Translations under genes and position numbers: made by a program
Notes under the pieces: generated by a model
What the model saw: the letters and a program-made list of their open reading frames with translations, nothing else
The model's database searches: none
Told to the model about the DNA's origin: nothing
Part shown: positions 33,179 to 44,859 of the stretch, piece after piece
Layout: each line of letters starts with the position of its first letter
Numbering within the stretch: the stretch's first letter is position 1
From: Flaveria trinervia
Lineage: Eukaryota > Streptophyta > Magnoliopsida > Asterales > Asteraceae
Direction: 5' to 3'
Length of the DNA: 64,000 nucleotides
Assembly (NCBI GenBank): GCA_025506515.1
Contig: CM046453.1
Span: 28,917,558 to 28,981,557 of the forward strand

Positions 33179-34112
33179 TGTTGCCTTATATGCCCAAGAC
33201 ACATACAAGATTGATGTGGTTAGTATGTTTTGATCCAAGTCGGGTCACACCCAATAACAAGCTATACAAACACCAATTAGTATTTATTTGTTGGTAACAT
33301 CAAACAAATAAATACCGACACGAATTTAGAAAATGGTTTTTTCTAAAACGTTGCTTTTGTAAAAGATCAACATTATGTGGATAATTTGTTCATGAGAAAT
33401 TGTTTGTTTCATTATTTAAGTTGGCTAAATAATAACAAATAAAAGTGTGTTATTGTTATAAAATTAAAAGAGGTTTTAAATTTATAAAATGAAGGGCTAA
33501 GAGTGTAACATTTTTATAAAAACTAAAATGGTGGGAAACCCGTTTTGAAGGCCATGTTTCAACCGCCCATAGTGTGCACTGGGACTCCCCTTTTGTCTTG
33601 GCTTTTGCAAGTCATTTTACACTACAAAACTCTTCCATCAATCTCACCTTTCTCTCACACACACTTACATCCACAAGGAAGCCTCTCAAGAAGGCGAAAT
33701 TCGGATTATAGCCTCCAACAAGGCTGAAATTTTCGGATTTTGAAGGTGCCTTAGTATAGAGTTTTGGTGTAAAGTTCCCTAACTAGCTAAGTTTTTGAAG
33801 AGCTTGTGGGTGTTACAAGCTTGAGTTCTTCTCCTTTAAAGGCTAGCCACTCAAGAACATCATCTTCTTCATCTTATACATCTACAACAACTTGTGCAAG
33901 AAAGGTTGTATCTTTGAACACCCTATGGTTGTTTGGTGGTTTGATTGCATATATTTCACATATATTTATATGATCCTTATTCTTGGGTTTTGTTTATGTT
34001 TTAAATGGTAACAAATTTCAGATTACTAATCATATGTTAAACTTATATTCCGCTGCATTTTTCAAGTTTAAATGGTTAAACTAGCTTGTATTACATGTGA
34101 CAAAACCCAACA
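33179..34112 (+). mobile_element. E7 5' LTR
   Basis: 934 bp, TGTTG...CCCAACA, matched along its whole length by 40226-41160. First bases read TGTTGCCTTATATGCCC here and TGTTGGACCTTATATGCCC in the 3' copy. Confidence 0.95.
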
Positions 34113-34113
34113 A

Positions 34114-34129
34114 TGGTATCTAGAGCCGG
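34114..34129 (+). other. E7 primer binding site (tRNA-iMet type)
   Basis: TGGTATCTAGAGCCGG, one base after the LTR end. It matches the plant Copia consensus TGGTATCAGAGCC except for a small change in the middle. Confidence 0.85.
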
Positions 34130-35514
34130 TTATGTGGAATATGTGCTTCAAAAGGTCTTGAAAAGTTAGCTTTCATGGACTCTTTCAACCCACTAGGGGC
34201 TTTTTTGTTGTAGATGCATGAATCCCTTATGTATCAAGGTTTAATCTTGCATGCTTTAGTGTTAACCTTGAAAGATTTATATCAAATGGTTGATTGTGTT
34301 GTTTGGACAAACCTTAAAATTTGAGTTCATGTTGGCTGAAATTTTAGGGCTGAAATAAGGGATTCATTGTTGTTCTTGGTTGTTAAATATATTTCATATT
34401 TTGGTGCATAACATAACCTTGGCCTTATGTGTTTGGTTTTGGTTAATTGTGATTTGTCATGTTGGTTTTGTTTCTTGAAAGGGTTGTAATTTGTGTTTTG
34501 TATACTCGGTTGTAACTTATTTATTCATTTGGTTATGTAATAAATAGATTGGGTTCACTTCTTTTATTAGAAAATTTGTATTAGGATATGATTTTTGTAA
34601 AAGAAGATGCACAAGATGAAGACTCAAAGAAGGACACAAAAGACATGGACACTTGAAGCATTTGGATGTGGTTTCAAGTGGGAGTTCATGGACACATTTT
34701 GATGTGTCATCTCAACCCTTAGGAAGACCTTATGACAACACTTGTGATGGCAAAAAAGTGTGGTCAACTTAGTGGCTATGGTTATGCACTCATGTTTGTA
34801 TGTTTATGCTTGTTTGGATGTTTGTTGTTTGATTGTTTGTTGATATTTGGATATGCATTACAAACTCATTAACAACTTAACAAGCTGAAAATTTGATGGT
34901 TCTTTATCATTAAGTGGTTAATAAAAGGTTATTAAAAGGATTAATGGTTTTAATAAAAGGTTTTTATTAAAAGTGAACCATAGGGTACCTTGTATTTGAA
35001 AGCATGCAAATATAAGGTACATAGAGTTTTCTAAACTAAGATTATGAAAACTTTAAATTTCTTTTATAAACAAGTTTAACACCTTCCTTTTTCACAAAAC
35101 TTGAATCATTTGGAAAATCTTAATGGGATAAAGGTCACCTAACCATTTTGAGGGAACTTGTGACTTGAGGTGGGGACACCGTATTTGTGGGATAAAGGTC
35201 ACCTAACCACTTATGTTGGAAAACTCACATGTATGTGCAAGTAGGGTAACTTGATTTGAAAACCATGTTAAATGGATCACCTACAACATGGTTTAGAAAG
35301 GTGTTGATGGGAAAAACATGCCGACTATACATATGATGGTTTAAAGTCGATCCAATACCCTAGAAGTTGCAAAGGGTTGCAATTGTCAAAACGTTGACTA
35401 CCTTGTTAATTTAAATAATGGGATAAAGGTCACCTAACCACTATTTAAATGTAACATTGGATTCAAGATTTTAAAATTGTGTAAGACACTTAAAGGGGTT
35501 TTAGTTATTAAAAT
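34130..35514 (+). other. E7 leader (non-coding), with three 21-bp repeats
   Basis: About 1.4 kb without a gene. GGGATAAAGGTCACCTAACC is repeated exactly at 35125, 35189 and 35420. The leader is unusually long for a Copia element and might hold packaging signals; that is inference. Confidence 0.7.
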
Positions 35515-37020
35515 ATGAACAATATCGAAATTACTAAAATTGAACTTTGTTATATTTTGAAGATGGCCACCAACAATAATGATAACAATGAAATCCCGTG
35601 CTCTCACTCACTATCACTAAGGACCATTCTCCAAAAGGAGCATCTAAACCACAATAACATTATTGATTGGTTTCGAAACTTGAGAATTGTTCTCAAGCAA
35701 GAGAAACGATCATACATATTAGACGATCCGATTCGCGATCAACCTAGTGAGGATGATGAGGAGGCCTACAATAATCGGGTGAAATACACTGAGGACTCAG
35801 TCCAAGTGTCTTGCCTCATGTTGCAAAGTATGACTCCAGATCTCCAAAAGGAGTATGAACATCATCGAGCATACGACATGATAACCCAGTTGAACGAAAC
35901 GTTCCAACATCGCTTTGAAATGGTTCGAGCACTCCTTGCATGTCGTATGGATGACACCCAATCTGTTTCATCTTATGTACTTAAGATGAAAAGCAAGATC
36001 GACCGTCTCGAAAGGCTGAATTGTCCCATATTGAAAGAGTTGGCTACAGATTTAATCCTCAACTCTTTGTCAAAAGTGTTTGACAACTTTGTGATGAACT
36101 ATAACATGAATGGGTGGGACAAGAACATAAGTGAGCTTCACTCAATGCTAAAAACTGCCGAGGCGGCCATGGGTAAATGGCATGTTAGGGGAAAGGGAAA
36201 GGGAGTGGTAAGAGCACCACCACCAAAACCAGCAGAGAAGAAGCAAAAGGTTGCTTCGAATGACCCATGCTTTAAGTGTGGGGAGATTCGACATTGGGCA
36301 AGAAATTGTCCAGTCCATCTCAAAGAGTTGCAAGCAAAGAGGGATGCGAGGCAAACTTTAGGTACAATTTTCATGATTCATATTGATCTAAATTTAATAT
36401 CCTCTAACACATGGGTATTGGATACCGGATGTGGAACTCACATTTGCAGCTTATTGAAGGGGTTCAAAAGAAGTAATGACTTCAAGAAAGGGGATGTAAG
36501 CCTCTACATGGGGAATGGGACAAAGGTTCAAGTTGAAGGTCAAGGGGACTATATCTTGAAGCTTCCAAACGGTTTGGACATAATTTTGAACAATATTTTG
36601 TATGCTCCTAGTTTGACTAGGAACATTATTTCTGTTGCCCAATTAAGACAATATGGTTATGTTTTGTCATTTGTTGAGATTGAAATTCATGTTTCTTTAA
36701 ATGGCACGTTTTATTTTAAAGCTATTCTTGTTAATAGTATTTATGAATTGGTTCGTGAAAACACATTATATGATAGCTCATTGTACCAAACCACCACTCA
36801 AAAACTCAAATTGGATTTGAGTGATACCTATCTTTGGCATTGCCGTCTAGGTCATATAAACAAGAAGCGCATACAAACACTTCAAAAGAATGGCCTTTTA
36901 AAATCAAATGAAAATGATTCATTTGATGTATGTGAATCTTGTTTACAAGGTAAAATGACTAGGGCACCTTTTAGTGGCAAGTCCGAACAGGCAAAAGATT
37001 TATTAGGCATCATACATTAA
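35515..37020 (+). pseudogene. E7 gag, protease and GAG-pre-integrase (501-codon open frame)
   Basis: The longest uninterrupted frame in the window. The true start is probably the inner MATNNNDNNE at 35563, as the upstream codons look like leader. Gag: NNIIDWFRNLRIVLKQEKRS, FEMVRALLACRMDD, SYVLKMKSKIDRLERL, LILNSL, NMNGWDK. Zinc knuckle: CFKCGEIRHWARNC near 36270-36310. Protease: WVLDTGCGTHIC near 36412-36447, with the catalytic DTG intact. GAG-pre-integrase: LWHCRLGHINKKRIQ and CESCLQGKM. The frame ends at 37020, where integrase continues in damaged form. Normal Copia gag-pol would read on. Confidence 0.93.
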
Positions 37021-37700
37021 TATGTATGTGGTCCTTTTATTCCAATGACTATGTACCATGAAAGATACTTCATTACCTTTACCAACGACTATAGTTGATA
37101 TGGTTATGTGTACTTGTTAAAACACAAAGATGAAACTTTTGAAATGTTCAAAACATCCAAATGAAGGAGAAAAACAACTCAACAAAAAATACAAATTCTC
37201 CGCACCGATAGACGAGGTGAATACCTAAGTGATGCTTTTAGAGATCATCTTAGAAGTTGTGGTATTGTCTCACAACTATCTCCTCCTGGAACGCCATAGC
37301 ATAATGGCGTGTCCGGGAGGAGAAATCGAACTCTATTAGATATGGTTCCATCTATGATGCCTAGAAGCTCACTGCCTCTATCATTTTGGGGTTTCGCTTT
37401 GCTCTCCACTGCCTGTATTTTGAATATGGCCCCAACAAAGAAATGGAAACTACACCTTTTCAAATATGGCATGGAAGTGTTCCATCACTATCATATTTAA
37501 AGGTATGGGGTTGTGAGGCTTACGTTAAGACTCCCACCTCCAACAACCTAGAAAGTCTTTCCACTAAGTATATCTTCATTGGATATCCCAGAGATTCTAT
37601 GGGATATTATTTCTATGATCCATTGGAACAAAAGAAGTTTGTTGCCAAAAAGGCTGAGTTCTTAGAAGCTAAGTTCCTTATGGAAGGAACTAGCGTAGAA
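37021..37700 (+). pseudogene. E7 integrase
   Basis: Broken frames give YVCGPFIPMTMYHERYFITF, LLKHKDETFEMF, RTDRRGEYLSDAFRDHL, then NGVSGRRNRTLLDM and LPLSFWGFAL. The position normally reading D-x-GGEY is DRRGEY. The ERRNRT position, whose first residue is the catalytic Glu, is GRRNRT, so that Glu is lost. Stops occur near 37097, 37162 and 37300. The C-terminal part (37513-37650) has VWGCEAYVKTP, KYIFIGYPRDSMGYYFYDP and KKFVAKKAEF. Confidence 0.85.
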
Positions 37701-39475
37701 CTATGGATCTTGAGGAGGATCAAGAAGCACAAAACGATACACGTTTGGTTAATACTAGCACTCAACATGAGGATGTTGAGAATGATCAAATGGTTGATCA
37801 AAGTACACAGAATGTTCGCAGATCTGGTAGAATTAGTAATCCACCTGAAAGATATGGATTTTTCGTAGATGGATGCAATGTGGTAGATTCCGATGAACCC
37901 ACCACCTATCATGATGAAATGTCCAATTTGGATTGTGACAAATGGCTTGAAGCCATGAACGTTGAGATGCAATCCATGTATGACAATCAAGTGTGAGACT
38001 TGGTTGAACCACCTTTTAACTCCAAGATAGTTGGAAGCAAGTGGGTTTTCAAGAAGAAAACCGATATGCATGGAAACGTGGATACTTATAAAGCTACACT
38101 TGTAGCAAAAGGTTTCACTCAAACTCAAGGGGTTGATTATGATGAGACCTTCTCACCAGTTGCAATGCTAAAGTCTATTAGGATCTTATCTGCCATAGCT
38201 GCTCATTATGATTATGAGATTTGGCAAATGGATGTCAAAACCACTTTTCTAAATGGATATCTTGAGGAAGATGTCTATATGGTTCAGCCTGAAGGTTTTG
38301 TCAACTCAAAACATCCTAACAAAATATGCAAGTTAAAGAAATCAATCTATGGATTGACGCAAGCATCAAGAAGTTGGAATCACCGTTTTGATGAAGAAAT
38401 AACCAAATTTGTGTTCATCAAAAACGCTGATGAAGCATGTGTATATTAGAAAGAAAGCGAGAGCATCATCATTTTCCTAGTATTGTATGTTGATGACATC
38501 CTACTATTTGGAAATGACATTGCAATCATGGAAGGTGTAAAAACCCGGCTTGGAAGCTGTTTCTCAATTAAGGATCTTAGTGAAGCCACCTATATTTTAG
38601 GAATAAAGATCTATAGGGATAGATCAATGCGGTTGATAGGTTTGACTTAAAGTGCATACATTGATAAGATCTTGAAAAGGTTCAAGATGGAAAACTCTAA
38701 GAAAGGTACCATATATATTCAAAGAGTAACGATATTGAGTAAGACTCAATGTCCAAGCTCAAAGGATGAGCAAGACAAAATGAAGGGAATCTCGTATGCC
38801 TCTGCTATAGGATCCATCATGTATGCAATGATATGCACTAGAACGGACGTGTCATGAGCTTTGAGCATGACAAGCCGATACCACCAAAATCCTGAAAGCA
38901 GTCATTGGATGGCTGTTAAGAACATACTTAAGTACCTAAGGAGGATCAAAGATATGTTCCTAATCTATGGATCTGGTGACGAGGAGCTTGTAGTAAAGGG
39001 TTACACTCATGTGAGTTTCCAAACTGATCGGGATGATTCATGATCACAATCGGGGTACATTTTAATCTTGAATGGAGGAGCAATATCTTGGAAGAGCTCT
39101 AAGCAATATGTGGTGGCATTATCAACTACAGAGTTCGAATACATCGCCGTCTCATTAGCAGCTCAAGAAGCTGCATGGTTAAGAAGTTCATTGTTGATCT
39201 AGGTGGTCCGTTCTATTTAGGACCCCCTAGAATTCTTTGTGATAACGAGGGTGCGATTGCTCAATCAAGGAACCCCGTGCACATAAGAAGACTAGGCACA
39301 TTGAACGAAGATTCAACTACATAAGGGATGAAGTTGAAAAGGGGAAGACATGTATTCACAAAGTTCAGATGGATCAAAACAATGCGGATCCACTCATGAA
39401 GCTTCTTGAAAATGCGAAGCATGAAGGTCATGCTTGTGCAATGGGACTTCAATATTCTAGTGACTGGATTTGATC
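37701..39475 (+). pseudogene. E7 reverse transcriptase and RNase H
   Basis: One frame carries the domain with internal stops at about 37996, 38447, 38648, 38855 and 39041. Linker RRSGRISNPPERYGF, then SKWVFKKKTDMHGNVDTYKA, LVAKGFTQTQGVDYDETFSP, WQMDVKTTFLNGYLEEDVYM, KKSIYGLTQASRSWN, catalytic FLVLYVDDILLFGN near 38480-38515, SAIGSIMYAM and SMTSRYHQNPESSHW. RNase H has VKGYTHVSFQTDRDDS, SWKSSKQYVVALSTTEFEY and a degenerate tail to 39470. The YVDD box is intact. The wording is that of TNT1-94-annotated plant pol genes and differs from E1, E2 and E10. Confidence 0.9.
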
Positions 39476-40215
39476 TTTAATTTTTGTAATGAGATATTAT
39501 ATCCCTTTATTATTTGAGTGAATTATTTGGTTATAATGATTCAACTATATTTCCATTTTGCATCTTTAAAATCCATGAGTAAATTGTTTACTGAGAACGT
39601 CCGTAGTTGTTCATGCTTGTGGGAACAACTATGAAGGTAATACTATTATGAACTTGATTGGTAGATATTCATATGGTTGAATATAGAGCAAGAGGTTGCT
39701 GCTAAAGTTCATAGATATTTGTGGGATGCAAATATTGGACTGACCTGCATCTCAAATATTACTACACGGAATCTTTCTGATTGATCATAAGTAATTTTGA
39801 GTAAAGGCGAACATCATTTGGTATCCTCTGACCTGAGACACATATTGGGTCTTGATATTTACCGAATATTATACTTTGACTTAGCTCTTCGCTGTTATGA
39901 ATCACGACAGTACATAAGTCTGAGTTCAGGTATGACATAAGGTAATTGTGAGAGACGGATGTTGTCAAGATGAGATTGGTCCCTCATATTCGTTGAGAGT
40001 AAGATGTCTAAGGCCTAATAAAGTTAAATCAATGGAGAATGATCACTCTGTGTCTCTAGCATTTAGCATGACATCTGCAAGAAAAGGATAGAAACAAGTA
40101 TGGTACTTGAAGAGGATGATGTTATTGAATGGTAGTTAGTCATACGTATTAAGGGTAGTAAACCGTTGGTAGGTGGTATTTACTGCTTGCATCAATCTTC
40201 AATGAATTTTGTGCA
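39476..40215 (+). other. E7 region between pol and the 3' LTR
   Basis: No gene. AT-rich sequence ending in the polypurine tract. Short frames on the minus strand have no support. Confidence 0.6.
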
Positions 40216-40225
40216 AGTGGGAGAT
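40216..40225 (+). other. E7 polypurine tract
   Basis: AAGTGGGAGAT directly before the 3' LTR start TGTTGGACC; typical Copia composition. Confidence 0.85.
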
Positions 40226-41160
40226 TGTTGGACCTTATATGCCCAAGACACATACAAGATTGATGTGGTTAGTACGTTATGATCCAAGTCGGGTCATACC
40301 CAATAACAAGCTATACAAACACCAATTAGTGTTTATATGTTGATAAGATCAAACAAATAAATACTGACACCAATTTAGAAAATGGCTTTTTCTAAAACGT
40401 TGCTTTTGTAAAAGAACAACATTATGTGGATAGTTTGTTCATGAGAAATTGTTTGTTTCATTATTTAAGTTGGTTAAATAATAACAAATAAAAGTGCGTT
40501 ATTGTTACAAAATTAAAAGAGGTTTTAATTTTATAAAATGAAGCGCTAAGAGTGTAACATTTTTATAAAAACTAAAATAGGGGGAAACCCATTTTGAAGG
40601 CCATGTTTCGGCCGCCCATAGTGTGCATTGGGACTCCCCTTTTGTCTTGGCTTTTTCAATTCATTTGACACTACAACACTCTTCCATCAATCTCACATTC
40701 CTCTCACACACACGTAAGCAAGAAAACTCTCAAGAAAGCTGAAATTTTTCGGATTATAGCCTCCAACAAGGCTGAAATTTTCCAATTTTGAAGGTGCCTT
40801 GGTATAGAGTTTTGGTGTAAAGCTCCCTAACTAGCTAAGTGTTTGAAGAGCTTGTGGGTATTACAAGCTTGAGGTCTTCTCCTTTGAAGGCTAGCCACCC
40901 AAGAACATCATCTTATTCATCTTATAGATCTACAACAACTGTGCACGAAAGGTTGTATCTTTGAACACCCTATGGTTGTTTTATGGTTTGATAGCACACT
41001 ATTTCACATATATTTATATGATCCTTATTCTTTGGTTTTGTTTATGTTTTAAATGGTAACAAATTTCAGATTACTAATCATATGTTAAACTTATATTCCA
41101 CTGCGTTTTTCAAGTTTAAATGGTTAAACTAGCTTGTATTACATGTGACAAAACCCAACA
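40226..41160 (+). mobile_element. E7 3' LTR
   Basis: 935 bp, TGTTGGACC...CCCAACA, matching 33179-34112, and followed at once by the TGTAC duplication. Confidence 0.95.
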
Positions 41161-41165
41161 TGTAC

Positions 41166-41526
41166 GTACGATGTGTGATCATGTGCTAAGACAGTTGTGA
41201 TTTGAAAGAAAATAAAGAATTCTTTTTAATGAAAGTAAAGTATCTTTTATTTATAAAACTAGAACTCACTGAGCAACGCTGACTTTTATGTTTTTTTCTA
41301 GTTGGCAGGTAATCTTGTTGAGGATGGCACGAGGCAGCTACTCAGTTCTTTTGGATGACATCCATATTTTGGATGCTTTTGTGTTGAACGTAACATGTAT
41401 TTTGTAATTTGCTAACAATGCATTATTATTTTGCAAATGCTTTTGTAATGCAACAAAGTGGATGTTTTAAATGTTCCGCTAAGTAGTTATTATTTTATGC
41501 GCAATGGTTGACTAGCTGTAAGCGTC
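41166..41526 (+). mobile_element. E6 Tekay-type LTR, right part, 3' end missing
   Basis: Resumes E6 after E7. It contains AACTCACTGAGCAACGCTGA and GTTGGCAGGTAATCTTGTTG, matching E5 and E9 near their 3' ends, then TTTATGCGCAATGGTTGACT. The last 30 or so bases expected by comparison with E5 and E9 (GTGAGG...GGCCTYA) are absent. The sequence jumps at about 41520-41526 into E4 ORF-1, 236 bases upstream of where E6 begins on the left. Confidence 0.75.
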
Positions 41527-42512
41527 ATAGTGCAGGTTCATTTAGACTTGTTGGATGTTGGCATAAAACATCTATTTCCTTGTTTGGTGTCTATGTCGGT
41601 ATCTACACGGAACAAGAAATGGAGGAGGAAGAAATATCTCGAATGTCGGCATACCATACCTTCCCAGACGAGGAAAGTAAAGACGCGGAAAGTGGAGCAA
41701 TGCGGAAAACATTTTGGGAATGGATTTGAACGGGAGGGTTCAACTCGAGTAAAACAAAAAGCAGCCAGATACGACACCCACTGCTGCGATACATTCATCG
41801 GTTACTTAGTCATTCCATAATAGCTCGTGGTCAAAGCGAGGGAGTTCTTAATTTCAGGGAATTGTTCATTTTATATTGTATGGTTAATCCGCTGACATGT
41901 AATATTGGGTATTTGTTTTGTAATCCTTTTGCCAGGAATGCGATTGCAGGTGCTCCAACACCCATGTTTGGAGGAAGCTGGATTCTGAACATATACCAGA
42001 GCTATGGTTGTAACACTGAAGGAACTTAAGGAGTGATGTCGGGACTGTTAGACTTGAGCATTTTCATAAGTATGTACATGGTGACGAGCTTAGCAAATGG
42101 GCAGCCGAGGTTTATGGATAAGAACGGAAAAATCTGGGATCCGGTGGATCCCGAAGAAATAATCATGGACCTCGATGTGCCAATATAGCCGGAAGGAGCT
42201 GGAGCCGGATCTTCAAGTTCACGTACAAGGGAATTCCCAACCATGTTAGACCTTTATGAGTCAATCCAAACAACCAGCGACCATGCAAGGCGATTATTTG
42301 AATATGCCCAACGAGACTTCAATCAAGTCGAAAAATTGCATTCCCGAGTCGATGACCTGAGTAAAGATGTCACGTACATGAGAAACCGAATATGCCATGA
42401 GTGGGTTGATATCCCTCCACAAAAGCCCTTGAAGACCGTATCACTTTCGGGGCCCAGACACAGTTTTGATCCCGAAGATTCTCTCAACTCGAGGGAAATG
42501 AAAAATAAGTGA
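41527..42512 (+). pseudogene. E4 ORF-1 (Athila-type), overlapping and C-terminal part
   Basis: The first 237 bases repeat 31027-31262 with scattered differences (SFRLVGCWHKTSISLFGVYV, GIYTEQEMEEEEIS). It then continues through several frames: KAARYDTHCCDTFIGY, LNFRELFILYCMVNPL, APTPMFGGSWILNIYQSYG, then MDKNGKIWDPVDPEEI. The frame 42243-42512 is a coiled coil, LFEYAQRDFNQVEKLHSRVD, then DLSKDVTYMRNRICHEW, closing at 42512. Layout fits Athila ORF-1. A stop at 41728 and at least three frame changes make it inactive. Confidence 0.7.
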
Positions 42513-43084
42513 TAAATACATTATTTTTGGGGAGTTATTTCATTGCCTTTCATGGTTATAATATGTTAATCACATTGAGGTCAATGTAAATTTGAAGTGT
42601 GGGGATGGGAGTAATGCATTTGGCTTTGCTAAATAGGTCCGAATTTAAAACTTTTAAGAAAAGATCACTTATCAATTAATTTTTGTGACAAGGAACCAAA
42701 AATTTAATAAAATTTTTGATAAACCAAATTATAAATATACGTTTTCGGGAAATAAATAAGTAAATTAATGACATCCAAATAAAATTGAATATGTTTTTTT
42801 GTGATATCCTTAAAAGCAATAATCTAGTAAAAATATTTAATCATGTTAAATGAAACACTTTTACCCAATTCCATCCATATGTGAGTTTATTTTTAAGCCT
42901 TAAACAACTTTTGCAAATTGCAATTCTCCTTTCATTCTAGATTTAATTGAGGGTGCCATATGATATGTGCGATTAGAACTTGCTTTTGGTATATATTTCA
43001 AGACCTTAATTAGTATTTGTTGCATAAAAATGAGCTAGACACTAGGAACCTTAACCATTCAAGCCCTATGTGAAGTCGGGTTTT
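42513..43084 (+). other. E4 sequence after ORF-1
   Basis: No gene. AAGTGTGGGGA at 42595-42605 repeats the motif found after pol (26614) and at the true polypurine tract (46729). The rest is AT-rich and runs into E8. Confidence 0.6.
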
Positions 43085-44859
43085 TGGATCGATAAACATC
43101 AGAGCATGTTCTTGACAGAAGGATAAATAACAGCACAAACCAAAAGTCAAACAATAATACGAACTATACTTGAATGGTTTGATGATAAAACCTACCGATT
43201 ACAAGCTCGTTACAACATAAGAATCAAGACTCTTGGCAAGGGGAAGATCGAGCATGATCTCCCCTCTCATCTGGCTCCTGGGCACACTCTCTCTAAAACC
43301 TTTGAAATCCTTATCACTCTATACAATGAAACTGGTATATATAGGCCTCGGCCCATATTAGATGCGACTGGGCCCATTCGTGCGATTGGACCATGCGTAT
43401 GGTTCAATCGTACGACTGGACCATACTTATGGTTCAGTATTACGAATGTCTCAATCGCATCTCTCAGTTGCATGGCTGGTCCATTAGCATGGCTCAGTCG
43501 TACGACTGAGTCTCATTCGCATATGCTCCTGCGAATGACCAAGTTTCATGTGTTTACAACATATCAGGTGTAATACATTAAGCCTAGACTATTCGACAAG
43601 CGACGGACACACTATATATGACTATATATGCTCCAACAAATTCCCCCTTGGACGTTGCTTGTGAATAGTAGATAACACCTCTTACAATCTTTAGTCAATG
43701 TTTGCTCTGGTTGCCAATAGAATCAAACGAAAACCATATTAGCCAACGTTGCTGATCCGTCAGGTTACACACATCCCTGAAAATGAATTTAGGCACAACA
43801 GCTTTCGTTTACTTTGTAGAACACCATCATAGCAGCAAGATTCCCCATATGACTGATTTTTCCAGATAATGACATGAATAGTTTTCTATTGCTTCAATCT
43901 TCACACAGGCTAACTTGATTAACATTAACACCTGTAGAAATTCCCCCTCACGTTGAGCATATCCCAATATATAGACATTGTGCTCTCTTGCGTCTTCATA
44001 CGATGTATTGGGCAAAAAGTTGAAGGTTCCAATCCATAACTGACAATATCAAACAAATCAGCATGCATGTAGATTCATCATCAGAAACCTGCTCACATCA
44101 TCACTTTATGATTGCGTCTTCAATTTCTCTATACATGGATTCCCCCTAAGAATGAGAATCCTCTTTGTGCGGATAAATATAACTTGATTGGCCCAAAAAT
44201 AGTCAGATACAAAATGAGCACCAATTGCTGACATCTTCTCTTCTCTCTTTCGTGTTCCAATTACATTCACCTATTCTGGAAGTCCAACGAATAATGCGGT
44301 ATACATCGAACTTATTTGACAAAAGAACCTCAAGGTGAATATGCTTTGCTCTTCTTCAAATCTGTGCAAGAAGTTGTTCTAGACTCTTTTTTTTTGTCAG
44401 GAACAAATGCGGATGAGTCAATGTGGATGGCTCATTCGTGCGATTAAACATACGATTAGTCCAGTCGCATGACTGAACATACGACTGGTCCAGTCGTACG
44501 AATGGTCCATTCGTATGGTCCAGTCGTACGAATGCTCCATTCGCATGGCCTAGTCGCATGAACGGGTCTGCACGTAGATTTTCAGATATGCAGCCGCCAG
44601 GGCTGCCCAAAACCCTAATGTGATGAATTTAACATGAACCGAACCAAAGTTGGCATCATCAAATTCGAAAGGGTGATAGGAACGTGGTTTCGAATTCCAT
44701 TTTAACATAGAAGCAACACACGTAACAAGATCTGTGCAAAACACAAAGAACACGAAGTGGGTTTAACGTCAAGATTCGAAATTTGATCCAGAAATCAAGA
44801 GCTCGGGTTTCTAGAATGATTGTTAGATTATTCCAGTAGTAACTGGATCTCATACCACT

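Larger units (their letters stand above)
33174..41165 (+). mobile_element. E7 complete Copia retrotransposon with exact duplication TGTAC
   Basis: Body 33179-41160 (7982 bp). Exact duplication TGTAC at 33174-33178 and 41161-41165. It has two full LTRs, a tRNA-iMet primer site, gag-protease, integrase, RT, RNase H and a polypurine tract in the usual Copia order. It is inserted in the E6 LTR. The LTRs differ by scattered substitutions and pol carries stops, so it is not recent. It has no additional ORF, unlike E1 and E2. Confidence 0.95.

Noticed and set aside
42243..42512. A small host coiled-coil protein
   Set aside because: It continues the E4 ORF-1 reading from 41527 and lies between ORF-1 and the E4 polypurine tract.
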